Positions 14,029 to 26,550 of a stretch of DNA of 64,000 nucleotides are shown piece by piece (the stretch's first letter is position 1; every line of letters starts with the position of its first letter). The stretch covers positions 1,951,156-2,015,155 of the forward strand of contig NC_079904.1 in assembly GCF_024868665.1 (NCBI RefSeq), in the 5' to 3' direction. The notes beneath the pieces are model-generated. The model ran no database searches. It was not told the origin of the DNA and saw only the letters and a program-made list of their open reading frames with translations. The position numbers and the translations under genes were made by a program. The stretch comes from Triplophysa rosa. Lineage: Eukaryota; Chordata; Actinopteri; Cypriniformes; Nemacheilidae.

Positions 14029-14069
<41 letters not shown>
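13988..14069. repeat. Composite microsatellite: alternating TG/CG then (CT)n
   Basis: About 40 bases of alternating purine-pyrimidine (gtgtgcgtgcatgtgcg...) run directly into about 40 bases of pure CT. The first half could adopt Z-DNA and the second half a triplex; both are inferences from base composition. Confidence 0.95.
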
Positions 14070-14071
<2 letters not shown>

Positions 14072-14540
14072 CCCTCAGAGCAGAGGCTGTGATTTATGCA
14101 TATGGGTCACGCACACCAAAACTAGTTAACTCTGACAGAATTACATAAGCCACCCCTAAAGTGTTACACAATGCAAAATTAGCCGGCTAACCGTAAAAAC
14201 AAAAGTCACTTTGGGATGAATGAATTCCATAGGGGTAAAGCTAAATACTATAGATTGTTGTTAAGGATGGCATGGCTAAAAAAATTCATATGAACAAAAG
14301 CCTGCGTCTTTGAACATGTTTTTAAAGAGGATAGAATAGGATTATTAAAGCATTTTTTATTTATTTTTTTGTTATATATTTTATTCTGTTATTTATAGGT
14401 AGTCATATAATCATAGGGATATATTAAACATAATTTTCATCCTATACTTAAGTCCCTGTTTTTTTATTATATATTTTTTATTCACTTGAATTTGAATCTT
14501 CTGTTTTTGACCCCTTTTGCACAAAATGATCATGTTTTAT

Positions 14541-14610
14541 TTACATTTATGCATTTGGCAGACGCTTTTATCCAAAGCGACTTACATTGCATTGTATTAT
14601 ACATTTTGTT
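14541..14610 (+). repeat. SINE conserved core (V-SINE/HE1 type)
   Basis: The phrase 'gcatttggcagacgctttta' followed by 'tccaaagcgacttaca' is the conserved segment shared by vertebrate-wide fish SINEs of the V-SINE/HE1 group, recognised from memory of that family. Only the core is visible; no tRNA-like head or clear tail could be delimited. It is followed by an (AT)n run at 14,655-14,679. Confidence 0.6.
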
Positions 14611-14653
14611 TCTGACTATGTGTAATATATATATTAATAATTATATTAGGCTA

Positions 14654-14686
<33 letters not shown>

Positions 14687-14879
14687 TACACCACATTATT
14701 TACCACACACCTCTGTACACATTATTTCCTTATATACCCTATCATTCGAACTAAACTCCACTTGACATTTGCGCTAAATTCACATTATTTGTTATTTTTA
14801 ATAATAATAATAATATGTATTATATAATAAAAACACGCACGCACACAAATAACACATGTATATATATTGCAGCAGTAAC

Positions 14880-14952
14880 AGCGCGCTGTCGCTTTAAGAA
14901 CGTGACGCGTGATTGGATGTTGATACGCACGTGGTTAGTCTTGCTGATCATC
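14880..14952 (+). promoter_or_regulatory. fkbp3 proximal promoter / 5'UTR
   Basis: An abrupt change from AT-rich repeat to GC-rich sequence occurs just before the start codon. It contains an inverted CCAAT box (gattgg, about 14,910) and an E-box (cacgtgg, about 14,929). No TATA box is seen at the expected distance, which fits a housekeeping promoter. The transcription start is not fixed by the sequence. Confidence 0.4.
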
Positions 14953-16679
14953 ATGGCGGCGGAACCCGCACGCGACTGGAGCGATGAACAGCTAAAAGGT
15001 GAAGAAGTACCGAAGAGAGAGATCATTACATTTCTCAGGGATAACGGAGCGCACTCGGTAGTGTACACACCACATCTGCGCACTGACACATATGGGTGAA
15101 ACGACATACAGTCCTTAAAGAGCCCGTTCAATTCTCACTCGCTATTGTACGCATTATACATGCGCACTGACACACAGTGTGAGTGACGTGAGATACAGTG
15201 CGCAGTGTTATATATATTCATGCATTCTGGAAAAGGTGGAACTGATAAATGCCGATTTGTAATCAAATGTTTTGTAAAATACTAATCAAAAGCATCGACG
15301 TTGAACGTGCAAACAGATTTACATGAGACGTATGTGTTGTTATACACGATCTATTTCCAGTTTCTAGCTGAACACAAACTTCTTGGAAATATCAAGAATG
15401 TGGCAAAGACGGCCACAAAAGAGAAACTCGTTGAAGCCTACAACCAGCTGTTCTTGAGCAAGGTAACAACCATGCGTTTAAAGTAAATCCAACAAACGCA
15501 TTTGACTGAATGAATATCACACCATCATGAAGAGAGACGTGATGGAGTCTGTGCAGTTTGTAAATGTTTATTTTTGTGTGTCATTTTTTCAGAGGTTTAA
15601 AGGCACAGAAATTGATGTGGTCACAGAAGAGGTCAAAGCTGTAAAAATCGATGACACCCCTAAAGAAGTCAAGATAGAAGCTGTAGATGAGGTACCACCA
15701 ATACATTATGGGCTGATGTTCTTATTATCGCTCACGTTTAAGGTTAAAGTTTGAGCAACTAGCCATAGCTTCTTTGCACATGCCTTTAGATATTTCATGC
15801 ATTGAATGTGAACATTAAGTTTCAGTGACCTGTAATGATTGCCGGTCTAAAACAGCATTTCGTTTTTCTTCAGCCTAGCAATGTTGATGTATTGCTGAAT
15901 TTCATGTTTACTCTCATGTGTTTTTAGGGTCCTCCTAAATACACGAAGTCAATCCTTAAGAAAGGCGATAAGGCGAATTTCCCCAAGAAAGGAGATACAG
16001 TAGGCTGCTGGTACACGGGAACTCTTGAAGACGGAACTGTGTTTGATACCAACATACCTGCATGTAATTATCTCTAATGCGCCATAATTAAACATTTGCA
16101 ACCCATTCGCATCATTCAGTTCACACATGCATTTCTAAACACCTGAAGTCCGAATTTCAATCGCAGGCATGGATCTCTTTTGTATTTCAGAATCTCAAAT
16201 CTTTCAGTGTGATTTAGTTTTAGTGATTTGGTTCGTGCGATTCAGTTCATTAGATTTAATTCTGCTTTCACAGCTGCAAAGAAAAAGAAGCAGTCAAAGC
16301 CTCTGAGCTTCAAAGTCGGGCTGGGAAAAGTCATCAGAGGAGTAAATAAAACATGTCACTTATTAATTTCACGTGTCTGTATTTGTTTCAGTAACTCTTG
16401 GAATCATGTTTTTCTTGCAGTGGGACGAAGGTGTGATGACGATGAGTAAAGGCGAAACCGCTCGATTAGACATCGAGCCTGAATGGGCGTATGGGAGAAA
16501 GGGAGTGCCGGACTCAAAGTATCCTTTATTATTGATCCTTTGCTTTGTTTATCGGATTTTTATCTAGTTCTTTAAATCTAAAAATACAGGTATCGAATCA
16601 ACTGCCTTAACCATTTTAACCCAGAATCCCACCCAATGCAAAGCTGATATTTGAAGTCGAGCTGGTGTCTATTGATTGA
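14953..16679 (+). CDS. fkbp3: Peptidyl-prolyl cis-trans isomerase FKBP3 (FKBP25)
   Basis: Nuclear FK506/rapamycin-binding prolyl isomerase; the family binds DNA/RNA and associates with ribosome-biogenesis and chromatin factors. Seven coding exons: 14953-15057, 15361-15462, 15593-15691, 15928-16063, 16274-16341, 16421-16518, 16625-16679. Together they give 663 nt and 220 residues (human about 224). All introns are GT/AG and phases join cleanly. Residues 1-70 form the FKBP25-specific helical N-terminal domain ([19 protein letters not shown], then [18 protein letters not shown]). A charged linker follows, then the FKBP domain from about residue 103 ([58 protein letters not shown]). The lysine-rich KKKKQ insert typical of FKBP25 is present. 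The start codon lies in an ATGGCGGCGG context 25 nt after a CACGTGG motif. It is convergent with prpf39, as in human. Confidence 0.95.
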
Positions 16680-16819
16680 GTCCTTCTAAAACACAGAAGC
16701 ACTTCAGTATCACTCGAATGTTATTTTGTTTCTCTTTTTATGTTGGAATGGCCATGTTTCATCTCAGTCATGCGACACTGAGTTCTTCAAAAGCTATTTT
16801 TGCATGGTTGTAATGTTAC

Positions 16820-16825
16820 AATAAA
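16820..16825 (+). terminator. fkbp3 polyadenylation signal AATAAA
   Basis: A canonical AATAAA lies 141 nt after the fkbp3 stop codon and is followed within 30 nt by a GT/T-rich stretch (gtgtgctgtttttc), as expected of a cleavage site. Confidence 0.7.
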
Positions 16826-16849
16826 ATGAAACACTGAACAATACGGTGT

Positions 16850-18320
16850 GCTGTTTTTCTTATCTATTGTATTTAATGTTAGACACTGCTGTTTTATATA
16901 GTAAGTTTTGTGTATATAAAATAGATTTTAATGTCTTCATATGAGGGATGTAAGTTCTGGTAAGACATTTACAGCAGGTCTTCCTGACCTAGGGTCTTTA
17001 ACTTCTCTATCGTTTGCTATTCTTACAGTAAAAACATACCCCTTTTAAATGGGCAATTCCGTGAAACTGTCTACCTACCTTACCATGAAAAAAAAGGGTT
17101 TTATCAAAAGTTTTAACTATACTATACTTACTTTAGCACAGATGTCAACCTTTGCTGGTTCGAAAACCCATTTCAAGCCTCCAAGTTTTTAAAGGGTTTG
17201 TTTTATTTTTATTGCATAATTTCCCATAGTGACTCATGTAAGAGCCAATTTCAGATTACATAGCCGTCTGTTGCTTGGCCTTGCTACACATGTTGAATAA
17301 CCGTTTTATTAACGCAATAAGCCCCACAAAGCAGTGGGCTACAGTGTGTTTTATAACAGCTAAGGGGTGTTGTTAGGCATGATGAAAAGCTTTATTATAT
17401 ACGTAGTATCATACTGTATGTCTCTGAGCATTAATGCTATATGAAAGTTCATGGTTTGACCTGCAGTGAGTTTAAAAAGTTGGCAAACGGTACAATGGTT
17501 AAAATAGCGTCGGAGAATATTTTATAGTATAAACTACAAAACTTCAGTTAGATTAGATGGAAACACTTTATTCACTGTTTGTTTTTACACCATTTACAAA
17601 AGTTAACTCATCAAACTATAGTGTAACTGGGAATTTTTGCAAATAAAACCACTGAAAATAAATCAAAGGCATGTTATTTATTAGCATCTGCAAAGTTGCC
17701 TCCTTTCATTTCATCATTCAGATTCTGGAGGTCTCTGGGAAGCTCTTTGAAGAGTATTGAAGGAGTTCCCATCTATTCGGGTAATATATTTAGAATCATT
17801 TTAACTACACTACATTTGTTTTGGTTTTAGAAAGATAACCTGTAAGTTCTTTGGTTTTCAAACATTCGTGTTCTTGCAGCAGTTCAGTGATTCTGAGGTC
17901 AGACTTTGCCACTGATATCACAAGACTTGAATACTTTCATGCATGAATTTTCTGACGATCTCAACCAGGATGTTTTTATAACTCTTAGGGAACATTAAAC
18001 AAGATTTTAACTGTCCACTAGAACAGCGAGTATGTTTTTGCATGACATATTAGAGGTATCCTCCTCTGACCTCTATGCATAAAAGGGTTAAATAGTCATT
18101 AATGCTTGAAGCAACACTGGAAAGTTACGTACCCTCAAGGCATCAGTTTGATATTAAACAGTCTGCATAAATGGCTTGATAAAGAAAAATTGGCAAACAT
18201 GTTTAAATTCTTACATCAGTGTTTGTGTAAATTCAAATATTTTGCCTAACAGCATAGACCGCTTGATCTGAAAGTAAAATATGAATCAACTTAAAATCAG
18301 ACAAAGTTTGAGTTCGAGAA
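16850..18320. other. Spacer between the convergent 3' ends of fkbp3 and fau
   Basis: About 1.5 kb of AT-rich DNA with no coding potential. No repeat family was recognised here and no further gene signals are seen. Confidence 0.6.
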
Positions 18321-18325
18321 GAACC

Positions 18326-18331
18326 TTTATT
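18326..18331 (-). terminator. fau polyadenylation signal
   Basis: The plus-strand TTTATT reads AATAAA on the minus strand. It lies 38 nt beyond the fau stop codon, giving a very short 3'UTR as is usual for ribosomal protein genes. Confidence 0.75.
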
Positions 18332-18368
18332 ATTAATGTAATTTCTCCAAACAAATCAAAGGAAACAT

Positions 18369-19085
<717 letters not shown>

Positions 19086-19625
19086 GTTGATCACTGAAAC
19101 GCAAAGAAACCATTTAACCAGTTAAAATGACGCATCCTATCATGGCAACAACATAAAAACAATCAATAATGACTATATGTGAAGACACGATTACAACAAA
19201 TATCTTAACGGTGCTACACATCGACTTTGGATGTCTCCAACACGTCCGTGCATTTTTCTACTGTAACGTTAATAAGGAAGCTCCAGCTGTAACTGCACCC
19301 GTCCACCCAAGTATGATTTAACCAACCCATACATATAGATTTACTCAGCCCATACTTATTTATCCAGTTATCGAATACAGGCAGTTTATCGTTACTTTGG
19401 AGTGTTTTAATAGCGAGTCTCTCACGCGTGCGCGAAACATACACGACCGCACTGCACGAGCACACGCGGTTTAAATAAATGCTCATAAACGACCAGTATG
19501 AAACAACTTGTGGTAAGAATATCGACCGAAAATACACCTAAAGCGTATATATTCAAACCAGGAATTTAACAAGTTTATTAAGGGTCTTAGAACGATAATT
19601 TTGTTATTCGAACATAAGGCCTTAC

Positions 19626-19670
19626 GTCGAGTGATGCTCGTCGAACCACAACTGCTCGAGAAAAGGAAAG
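19626..19670 (-). promoter_or_regulatory. fau 5'UTR exon with 5'TOP start and NRF1-like site
   Basis: On the minus strand a pyrimidine tract (ctttccttttct) begins at about 19,670, the classic 5' terminal oligopyrimidine start of ribosomal protein mRNAs. The exon ends at a gtaag donor (19,625-19,624). The matching acceptor (tttcag) is just before 19,093, placing the start codon 8 nt into the next exon. Directly upstream of the tract lies a palindromic NRF1-type word (tgcgcatgcg, 19,671-19,680). TOP control implies growth-dependent (mTOR) translation; this is family knowledge. Confidence 0.7.
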
Positions 19671-19699
19671 TGCGCATGCGCGCAGCAAAGAACTATGGG

Positions 19700-20400
19700 A
19701 AGAGAACCGCGTCACCTACAGGCCACGCCCGTGCATGGTGACGAACGTAAAAAATAAACGCTTTTACTGAAAGTTTGACGTTTAGGTTATGAGACTATTA
19801 AAGATAAATAAGTTTATTTTAGGGAGAAAATACTCTTAGATATTTTTATTCACTTATCTATTACGATTAGTTCTTATTTGTTCATTAAGCCGTTTTTCGA
19901 AGACTGTTACACAATAACTACTTCAATGGTTAACTCAGCATTTCAACTCAACATTGATTCTCATTTACCTTATCAAAATAATGATTAAAAAGGGTCTGAA
20001 TGGTCATTTGGAACATTAGAAGTCAATTTGTAATTTATTTTACATTTTAAGGTCAAGTATATATAATTTATTAAGAAACCAAATACATTACCTTAAACAC
20101 AAACGCCGCTTCAAGAATAAACTACCCTGAACTGTAGTAAGACAACTTACTTTAGAGCAGAACTTAATCAAACCTCCTAACAGGTCACAAATGACAGAGT
20201 TGATGATTTTGTGGCTACATTACCTGGTGTTAAAAAGGCCTGCTTGTTTAACTGCTGATGCATCTTGAAATACTTTTGTCAAAGTTTTTACCCATTGAAA
20301 TTACCATTTCACACAATAGTATTACTTTTCATTTTCATCAGTCATATTTAAATATGATTCAAACACAAATGAACCACCGTGAAGTATAGCATGTCAATCT
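19700..20400. other. Spacer between fau 5' end and prpf39 3' end
   Basis: About 700 bp, AT-rich, with no gene, no recognised repeat and no RNA-like structure noticed. Confidence 0.6.
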
Positions 20401-20401
20401 C

Positions 20402-20407
20402 TTTATT
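20402..20407 (-). terminator. prpf39 polyadenylation signal
   Basis: TTTATT on the plus strand reads AATAAA on the minus strand, 365 nt beyond the prpf39 stop codon. Confidence 0.6.
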
Positions 20408-20771
20408 ATGAAATCAAGTCAAAATAAAAAAGTATTCATGTCATGTTTATCTCTGAAAACAAGATCACATTTAGGAGAGCATGGATGAGGTTAAAGTGTT
20501 ACGTCTTCAACTTCCACACAAATGTAAATGTTTCATCTAACATAACTAATCCAGCAACAGACGGCTCACTAAACCAAGCACCTTTCATTAAAAACTCACT
20601 TGCACTTGTACAGAAGTTAGAATGCTCGTTTAAACTTTCAACACGTGCCAGAAAAAAACCACACTAGTCTGTTTTGAGTGACAGTATGAATGTTGATGAG
20701 AAACATGAAGCTGTAGGTAAAAAGATCGCAGTCCTCCTGGATGGAGCTCACATGGGCGCAGTAGTAGTCCG

Positions 20772-23700
20772 TTATGTGGGGGGTGGTGGGTAGTACTGGT
20801 TATATTGCCCATACTGGCCGTATTGACCCCAGGAATTCTGAGGTCCCCAGGAATTATACTGATGGCAAAGACAAAAAAAAAAGCAAAACATTCAATTCAA
20901 ACACGCAATATAACCATAACCAACAATCTGGTTTACACTGTGATTTAAAAATATGCATCAAAAATGTAATGTGACAGCAGCAGCTCACCTGATACCAGTT
21001 GTTGTAGTTGTATCCTGCGTTATTAGCTTGCATGTCCTGCATCATCTGACCCGAGGCTGCTGATTGGTCATCTGTTCGTTGTCTCTTGGAGTCTGGTTCC
21101 TCCGAGCTGCAATAAACACAATTAATTACTGTGCTTACATTTATTATTAATAAATGTCATTTGACAGACCATGTATCTATATGATATATATATACATAAA
21201 CATGACTTATGTTAAACAAAGCAAAACAACATGTCATGAGCCAGGCATTACAGATATTCAGCAGCTTTTACAGAGCTCAGTGTGTCATCTTTGTGGCTTT
21301 AGCTTACCCATCCTCCGATTTCCTCTTCAAAGAATCACTCTCCTTAACAAGCTTCTGATGCTCTTCATACGCAGCCACAAGTCTGTGAGAAAAACACGGA
21401 TTACCTCTCAAAGAAATCCATTATAGAGACAGAGAATCCTTCTGGTACCACTTGTCTTCTGAAATGAGATCTGTACTTACACATTGATATCAATGCCGAA
21501 GTCTTCCAGAAACTCAACTTTGCGCTGGGCAAATGTGATGCGTGATTCTAGAGACATCGAGCTGCTCAACGCTCGATCAAAGCAGGCGATGATGTTGGCT
21601 TCGTTCTGCTGAATGTCACTGCTGTACTCCATCTCAAGCAGGTTCAGGTACAGCTTTGGATTCGTCTGGAAAAAATATGATGACACCTTTTGTACATCTT
21701 CAAACATGCAACATGAAACAGCACTCACCAGTAGAGCTGATTTTAGTGTGCTTTTTAATGGGCAATTGTTAAAAAGTCTCAGATTTCAGCAACAATGTTG
21801 GCGGCAAACATGATGTTGCAGGATCATGGCATTCTCAGAGAACAAAAATAGATGAAGTGTGTAATACACCTAGTAACATGAATCGCGTATGAAATCATAC
21901 ACACCTCATCTTTCTCCACAGCCTCCAGCAGCACGGTCTTGGCTTTGTCGATGCTCTTCTGCACTTTCACCAGTTGCCGTGCCAGTTTCACAGCGTAGAA
22001 CGACGACTCGCCGCTGTTCCTCCCGTTTGCGATGGCATCACGCAACAAGGCCTCAGATTCATCCATGTTCCCATGACGACGCTCCAGACTCACCCTGCGT
22101 AGCCTCACCATGGCCAAACCCAGAACACCCTCCTCTACCTCTTTCAAAATTCTGCGCGCCTCATCAATGTTTCCTGTAAACAAAAACACATTTAAAAATC
22201 AAGGGCATATAGATAAGTAGAGCTGCACAATTCTGAATACATTGAGAATCCGAAGGCATAAGGTCAAGAACATGATGCTCATCTTTACCTTGTTGCTCCT
22301 CAAAAGCCGCCCAGAGTAGGTGAACCGTGGGTTTCTTGGGCATGTGAATGGTGCAGGCCTTCTTGTAGATGTGCCTCACTCCTTCAACGCTGTAGCTCTC
22401 GAGATACTTGGCGTACTTCAGAGGAAAAGCAGGACAGGAGAGACAGAAGAAATAACAGAAGAACAGGGAAAAAAACACATAAAAATTGAGCTTTCATTTC
22501 ACATTCCCGCACTGGTGAATTTCCATTGACAAGATCGTTTTGAGAATTTCTGTTTTAAACCCATCAGCACCTTCATGGAACCAATAAGATAAGTTTCTGT
22601 AAGGTAGAAGAAGACGGAGAGGTGCAACGGAGTTGGCAAATGCTGCAGTCAAATCTTGTGGCAAGCAGGCCATCTCCTAATATAACAGATACAGTCAAAT
22701 ATCAACGTTACACGCAAAGAGGGCAGGTAGTTTTACTGTGGAAGTGATGAAATCGTTGATGGGGAAGCAAAGGGGTGGACAGAGGGAATGACGCGGAAGC
22801 GGAAGGTCCATCTAACTACCTTGATCCAAAACTCCTCATACAGCGCACAGGCGATCAGGCAGCGCTCGAACAGAACCACGACTCGCTCCGGCGTGCCGTT
22901 CTCCAGCTCAAACTCCAGGTACTCTCTCCAGTTGTTCAGCTGGGTCTTCTCCAAGGCTTTGACATGGAAGTACGGACGCTTTATCTAGAGGAACAAAATG
23001 ACTGAGTGAGAACGATGGGCACGTCATCATAATCAACAACAATTTGATTTAGTTTAAGAAATTTAATTGTCCTCAGGATTACCAAAGGTAGATGAAAAAT
23101 GTTGGTGAAAAGTCTGATTACAAAATTTATCTCTCTCCTCAACAAGCTGCATGTTTGAGGATCATTCATGTCTGCAGCACAAAGTTGAAAATTTAGATGT
23201 TTCTATAAATCATTAACTATAAGCGACAGTGTTGCTTGAAAGGTCATGCTAACTCACCCCCTCTTCAAACGCCCAGCGCTTGCTGACTTCGTGCTCGTTA
23301 TGGTTGAATATCTCCTGCCGAGTCTCGGTGACTTTGTGCCTCATGTTCTCGATCTCCGTCACTCTCTGAAGGGAGAAACACACCGTCCTGATCAATCACA
23401 TCATGAAGAAGACAATAACTTATCTCGTCTGATGTCCAGCTACACAAAGGGTTTACGTCACCATGACTTTGACAGAAACAAGCAGGTTGTGGTGAGTAGA
23501 ACAGTACGGTATGCACACCCAGTGAATCAGCTGTGGAACGAGCCCTGGTGCTGGGAGGGGTCAGGGGACGGTGTCATTCGCCACGATCCCGTCCCACTTT
23601 TAGCCCATGTCCCTTATTGGATGCCAACCCGGACCCTCAGCTGGGCTGCTAACGGAAAGACACCTTCAAACCTGTACAAGTTTTGCTTGTCTCCAGGATC

Positions 23701-26550
23701 AGGAAGGGCCCCCCGACCTCTGCAATGTTTTGTAAAACTTCAAACAAGTGACGCTCTTACCTTAGCTGGATCTGGGAGGTCCTCTACGCCAGGAGGAAGT
23801 TCTTCGCCGGGGGCGTCGTCCCCATCGGGTCTGTTAGCGTTGGCCAGTTCCACTCGAAGCTGCACAAACTCTTCCTCAGACAAAAAGTACTTTGGGTTGT
23901 TGTTCTGAACATGTTCTTTGAACCTGAAGATGGTGCGATATTCATTTTAAATTACGAAAGGCATCTCAAAACTCTAAACGAATTTGTTTGGCTCGAACAG
24001 CAGTACTCACTTCTGAAAGTGCTGGGAGTAGAGCTGAGTAGGAATGCAGAGGATGCGGTCGTATACGGCCGTGACGTTGGCCAGTTTGTTCTGCTCCGTC
24101 TCCCAGTTGATGTAAGCTTCCCACAGACGGTCAGAGCGGAAGTCTGTCCCACAGGCGAGTACTGCGTGCTCGTATGACCTAAACCATAGAACACTTCTAC
24201 TTAAATCAGTCCTAGAAAACGTTCAGGGTAGTTCAGGTGAGACGGGGTGGGTGTACTCACGCTCTAATGCGGTTTTCAGCCTCTCCGTCACTGTTGTCTT
24301 GGTTCTCTCTTAGGAACGTAATGTAATGAAGCCACAGGTCCACACTGAGTGGGATGGCCTGCAGGCCACGGCGATACACCTGCGAAAGAAATAACATTCA
24401 AATGAATACATTTGTATCATGTTGTTTTTACAATACACACACAGCATCACAAAGCAACTGTAGAACACAAAAACATGTCATATGTCACTCCCAAATTAAC
24501 TCATATTTGTTTTTAATGAATCGTGGCTGACTTTTTGTATTGTGACTTTTTATGACACACAAGGAATGTTAATGGTTTTAAAAACTTCATTTTGTTTGTG
24601 CAAAACAATTTCTATAATATTTCTTTTGGGATGAAAAACAACCCTGAGTTAGTGATCATAAAAAGCAAGTATAAAAAGCAAACAGCTCCATCAGCACTTA
24701 AACATTTAGTGCTGACTGTCTTTACCTCATCTGCCATCTGTATACAGCCATGTTTCTTCTCAATGTCGGCATATTTCTTCCAGTACCCATAACAGTAGGG
24801 ATAGTGCAGGAAAAACTCATCAAATGCTTTCCTCGAAGAAACCAGGTGGTTCTATAACAGAAGGAAATATTTAAAGCACTGAAGAATGTTTACACCGATT
24901 ATGATTCCTCATTATGAAGTCAAAGCACTTACCTCTTGTTCAACATACTGCAGAAGATAAACCCAGCCGTTGAAATCTTCAGGATTATCTTCCACGACCT
25001 TAGAGAGCCTCTCGTACTCAGATGGAAGCGCAGGTTCTTGTTCCACAGCAGCATCTGTCGCTTCTTCTGCCTCCTCTTTGGGCGCATCCTCAAGCTCCAT
25101 GTTGGAAGGGCTCTCTGAGTCGCCCTCTCCTGCCGGTTTCTCTGTTGATTGGTCTGTATGCTGGCCGTTTGATTCCGGAGGCTGTTCAACAACCTCCCCG
25201 GAGTTTGCTTGGCTGGGATCCGCCTGCTCAATGTTCTGTGCCGCAGACTTCAATTGCTCCTTCGAGTACAGCTGGTACTGCTCCACACCGGAGGCCTGTT
25301 GCATCTGGTCGTTTTCCTGGTCTGCGAGAGGAACCTGTCCCGCAGTCCAGTCGGTGGCAGTTGGGTCTGTGGCATTTTCGTTTCCTGCAACCTCCATAGC
25401 AGGCGCGTCCCCGTTGTCGGGGGCATTTGTGTCTAACATCCCCGTCATGGGTGTACCTGAAACAGCCAGAGCAAAATAATTCACATGAAAATAGTGTGAG
25501 AGTGTATGCGTTTCAATGTATCTGTGTTGGCCAAAAATTAACAAATGAAGGGAATATCACGAAGATTTTTAGAATCTTGCTGATCAGCCATTAGATTTAG
25601 TTTTGTAAATAGCATTCGTTTTCATGAGGCTATCTTTATAGAACACCGTCACCTGTACATTGACATCTCAGGGGCATTTTTTACTTTTCATACCGGCCTG
25701 TAGAGTATATAGGCCTATTGTATCTTAAAAGACACTGGAGATACATATGAGAACTGCTAAGAAGCACAGCAAACAGATTTCAATGTCCGCTACTGGTTAT
25801 TGTGAAATATTTGTCCGTCTGATTACACGTGTGATTGATCCGAGTGCCAAGTTTGTGTTATTTAAAGTCAAAGTCTAACAGACCCATGTGTAAACACGAC
25901 CAAAGCCCAAAACTCTCACACATGAACTTAACACATCGATGTCAAAGTAAAGTAAAAAAAAAGTATTACTCAGCAAGCCATTACACGAAAGTATAAAAAT
26001 TACGAAAAAACATATGTAAATATGATCTCTGTGCAATTTGCATTCTTACTTTAGTGACGTGTAACGTTAATTCTCACGTTGCAATGATTTGTCCCCTTTT
26101 TTCTTTCGCATTCATTTTCTTGTACTGGTTGTTATTTGCGTTTTTCTGTAACTAATGTAACGTTATTGTAAAACTGTTTTTTGTATTTCGTTACGAGCAT
26201 AAATTCCTCGAGCTTCCTGGTCAAGAAAATCTATTAAACGTCGAAGTTAGTTCGCTAAACTAGCTAACGTTAGCTGGTTTCTTTATCTAGTAACGCAAAG
26301 CTGGCTTTAAAAACGCGTTAGACTCAAATCCAGCGTGTATAAATTAATTATTCTTTGCACACCGACATAAACATTTTAAACTCTTTCGGTTCGGTCCGTC
26401 TGGTTTCGGCCTGGCCTCTTCACGCGCTAGCTAAACTGCTAAATACTCGACGGCGCTAATTTACCTCAGTTTTTAAAAACAAAAACACACAAACCACGTA
26501 TCAGTTGATGAAAACCTACGATGTTATTAATACTTACCAGAATCTTCCAT
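20772..26550 (-). CDS. prpf39: Pre-mRNA processing factor 39 (U1 snRNP-associated, HAT-repeat protein)
   Basis: Scaffold of half-a-TPR (HAT) repeats; vertebrate PRPF39 acts as a homodimer in U1 snRNP and 5' splice-site recognition. Minus-strand coding exons in order: 26550-26538, 25456-24933, 24851-24726, 24379-24261, 24178-24011, 23923-23761, 23365-23258, 22978-22820, 22415-22289, 22173-21905, 21665-21481, 21382-21308, 21106-20989, 20858-20772. Total 2,241 nt, 746 residues (human about 669). The excess is a longer acidic N-terminus (about residues 1-150, rich in E/D/Q/S). HAT landmarks are clear: [123 protein letters not shown]. The C-terminus is Q/Y/G-rich and ends YYPPPPT. The acceptor of the exon at 22,978 is unusual (see findings). 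Start: 13-nt first coding exon, MEDS. Confidence 0.93.
23560..23650. other. GC-rich double-hairpin island in a prpf39 intron
   Basis: Inside the intron between coding exons at 23,761 and 23,365 the sequence becomes markedly GC-rich and can fold into two adjacent stems. In the first, GGGACGG (23,565-23,571) pairs with CCGTCCC (23,589-23,595). In the second, AGCCCA (23,602-23,607) pairs with TGGGCT (23,642-23,647). No box C/D or H/ACA signature fits on either strand. Function unknown. Confidence 0.4.

Larger units (their letters stand above)
1..14880. other. Intergenic region left of fkbp3, no gene recognised
   Basis: No reading frame here resembles a known protein and no run of exons with compatible splice phases was found. 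The DNA is AT-rich. It carries MITE-like elements (about 335-600, 3,664-4,246, 7,226-7,924), a three-copy unclassified repeat (6.1, 12.0 and 13.4 kb), a TG/CG plus CT microsatellite at 13,988 and a V-SINE-like core at 14,541. Three stretches (8,200-8,960, 11,040-11,200 and, less clearly, 5,160-5,560) have higher GC and less repetitive sequence and could be conserved non-coding DNA; this is inference only. Confidence 0.6.

Noticed and set aside
23010..23060. Possible C/D snoRNA on the minus strand of a prpf39 intron (ATGATGA at 23,031-23,025)
   Set aside because: Human PRPF39 hosts a C/D snoRNA, so I looked for one. After this box-C-like word there is no CTGA box D on the minus strand before the exon, and no terminal stem.
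23560..23650. H/ACA snoRNA in the prpf39 intron
   Set aside because: Two stems are present, but the linker (ACTTTTA, or TAAAAGT on the other strand) does not fit the ANANNA hinge and no ACA lies three bases from a plausible end.
23246..23908. 220-residue plus-strand frame across prpf39
   Set aside because: It runs through two prpf39 exons and the intervening intron on the opposite strand; a shadow frame, partly kept open by the GC-rich island.
24970..25479. 169-residue Ser/Cys-rich plus-strand frame
   Set aside because: Antisense of the acidic N-terminal exon of prpf39, whose GAG/GAA/CAG codons become CTC/TTC/CTG; no independent evidence.
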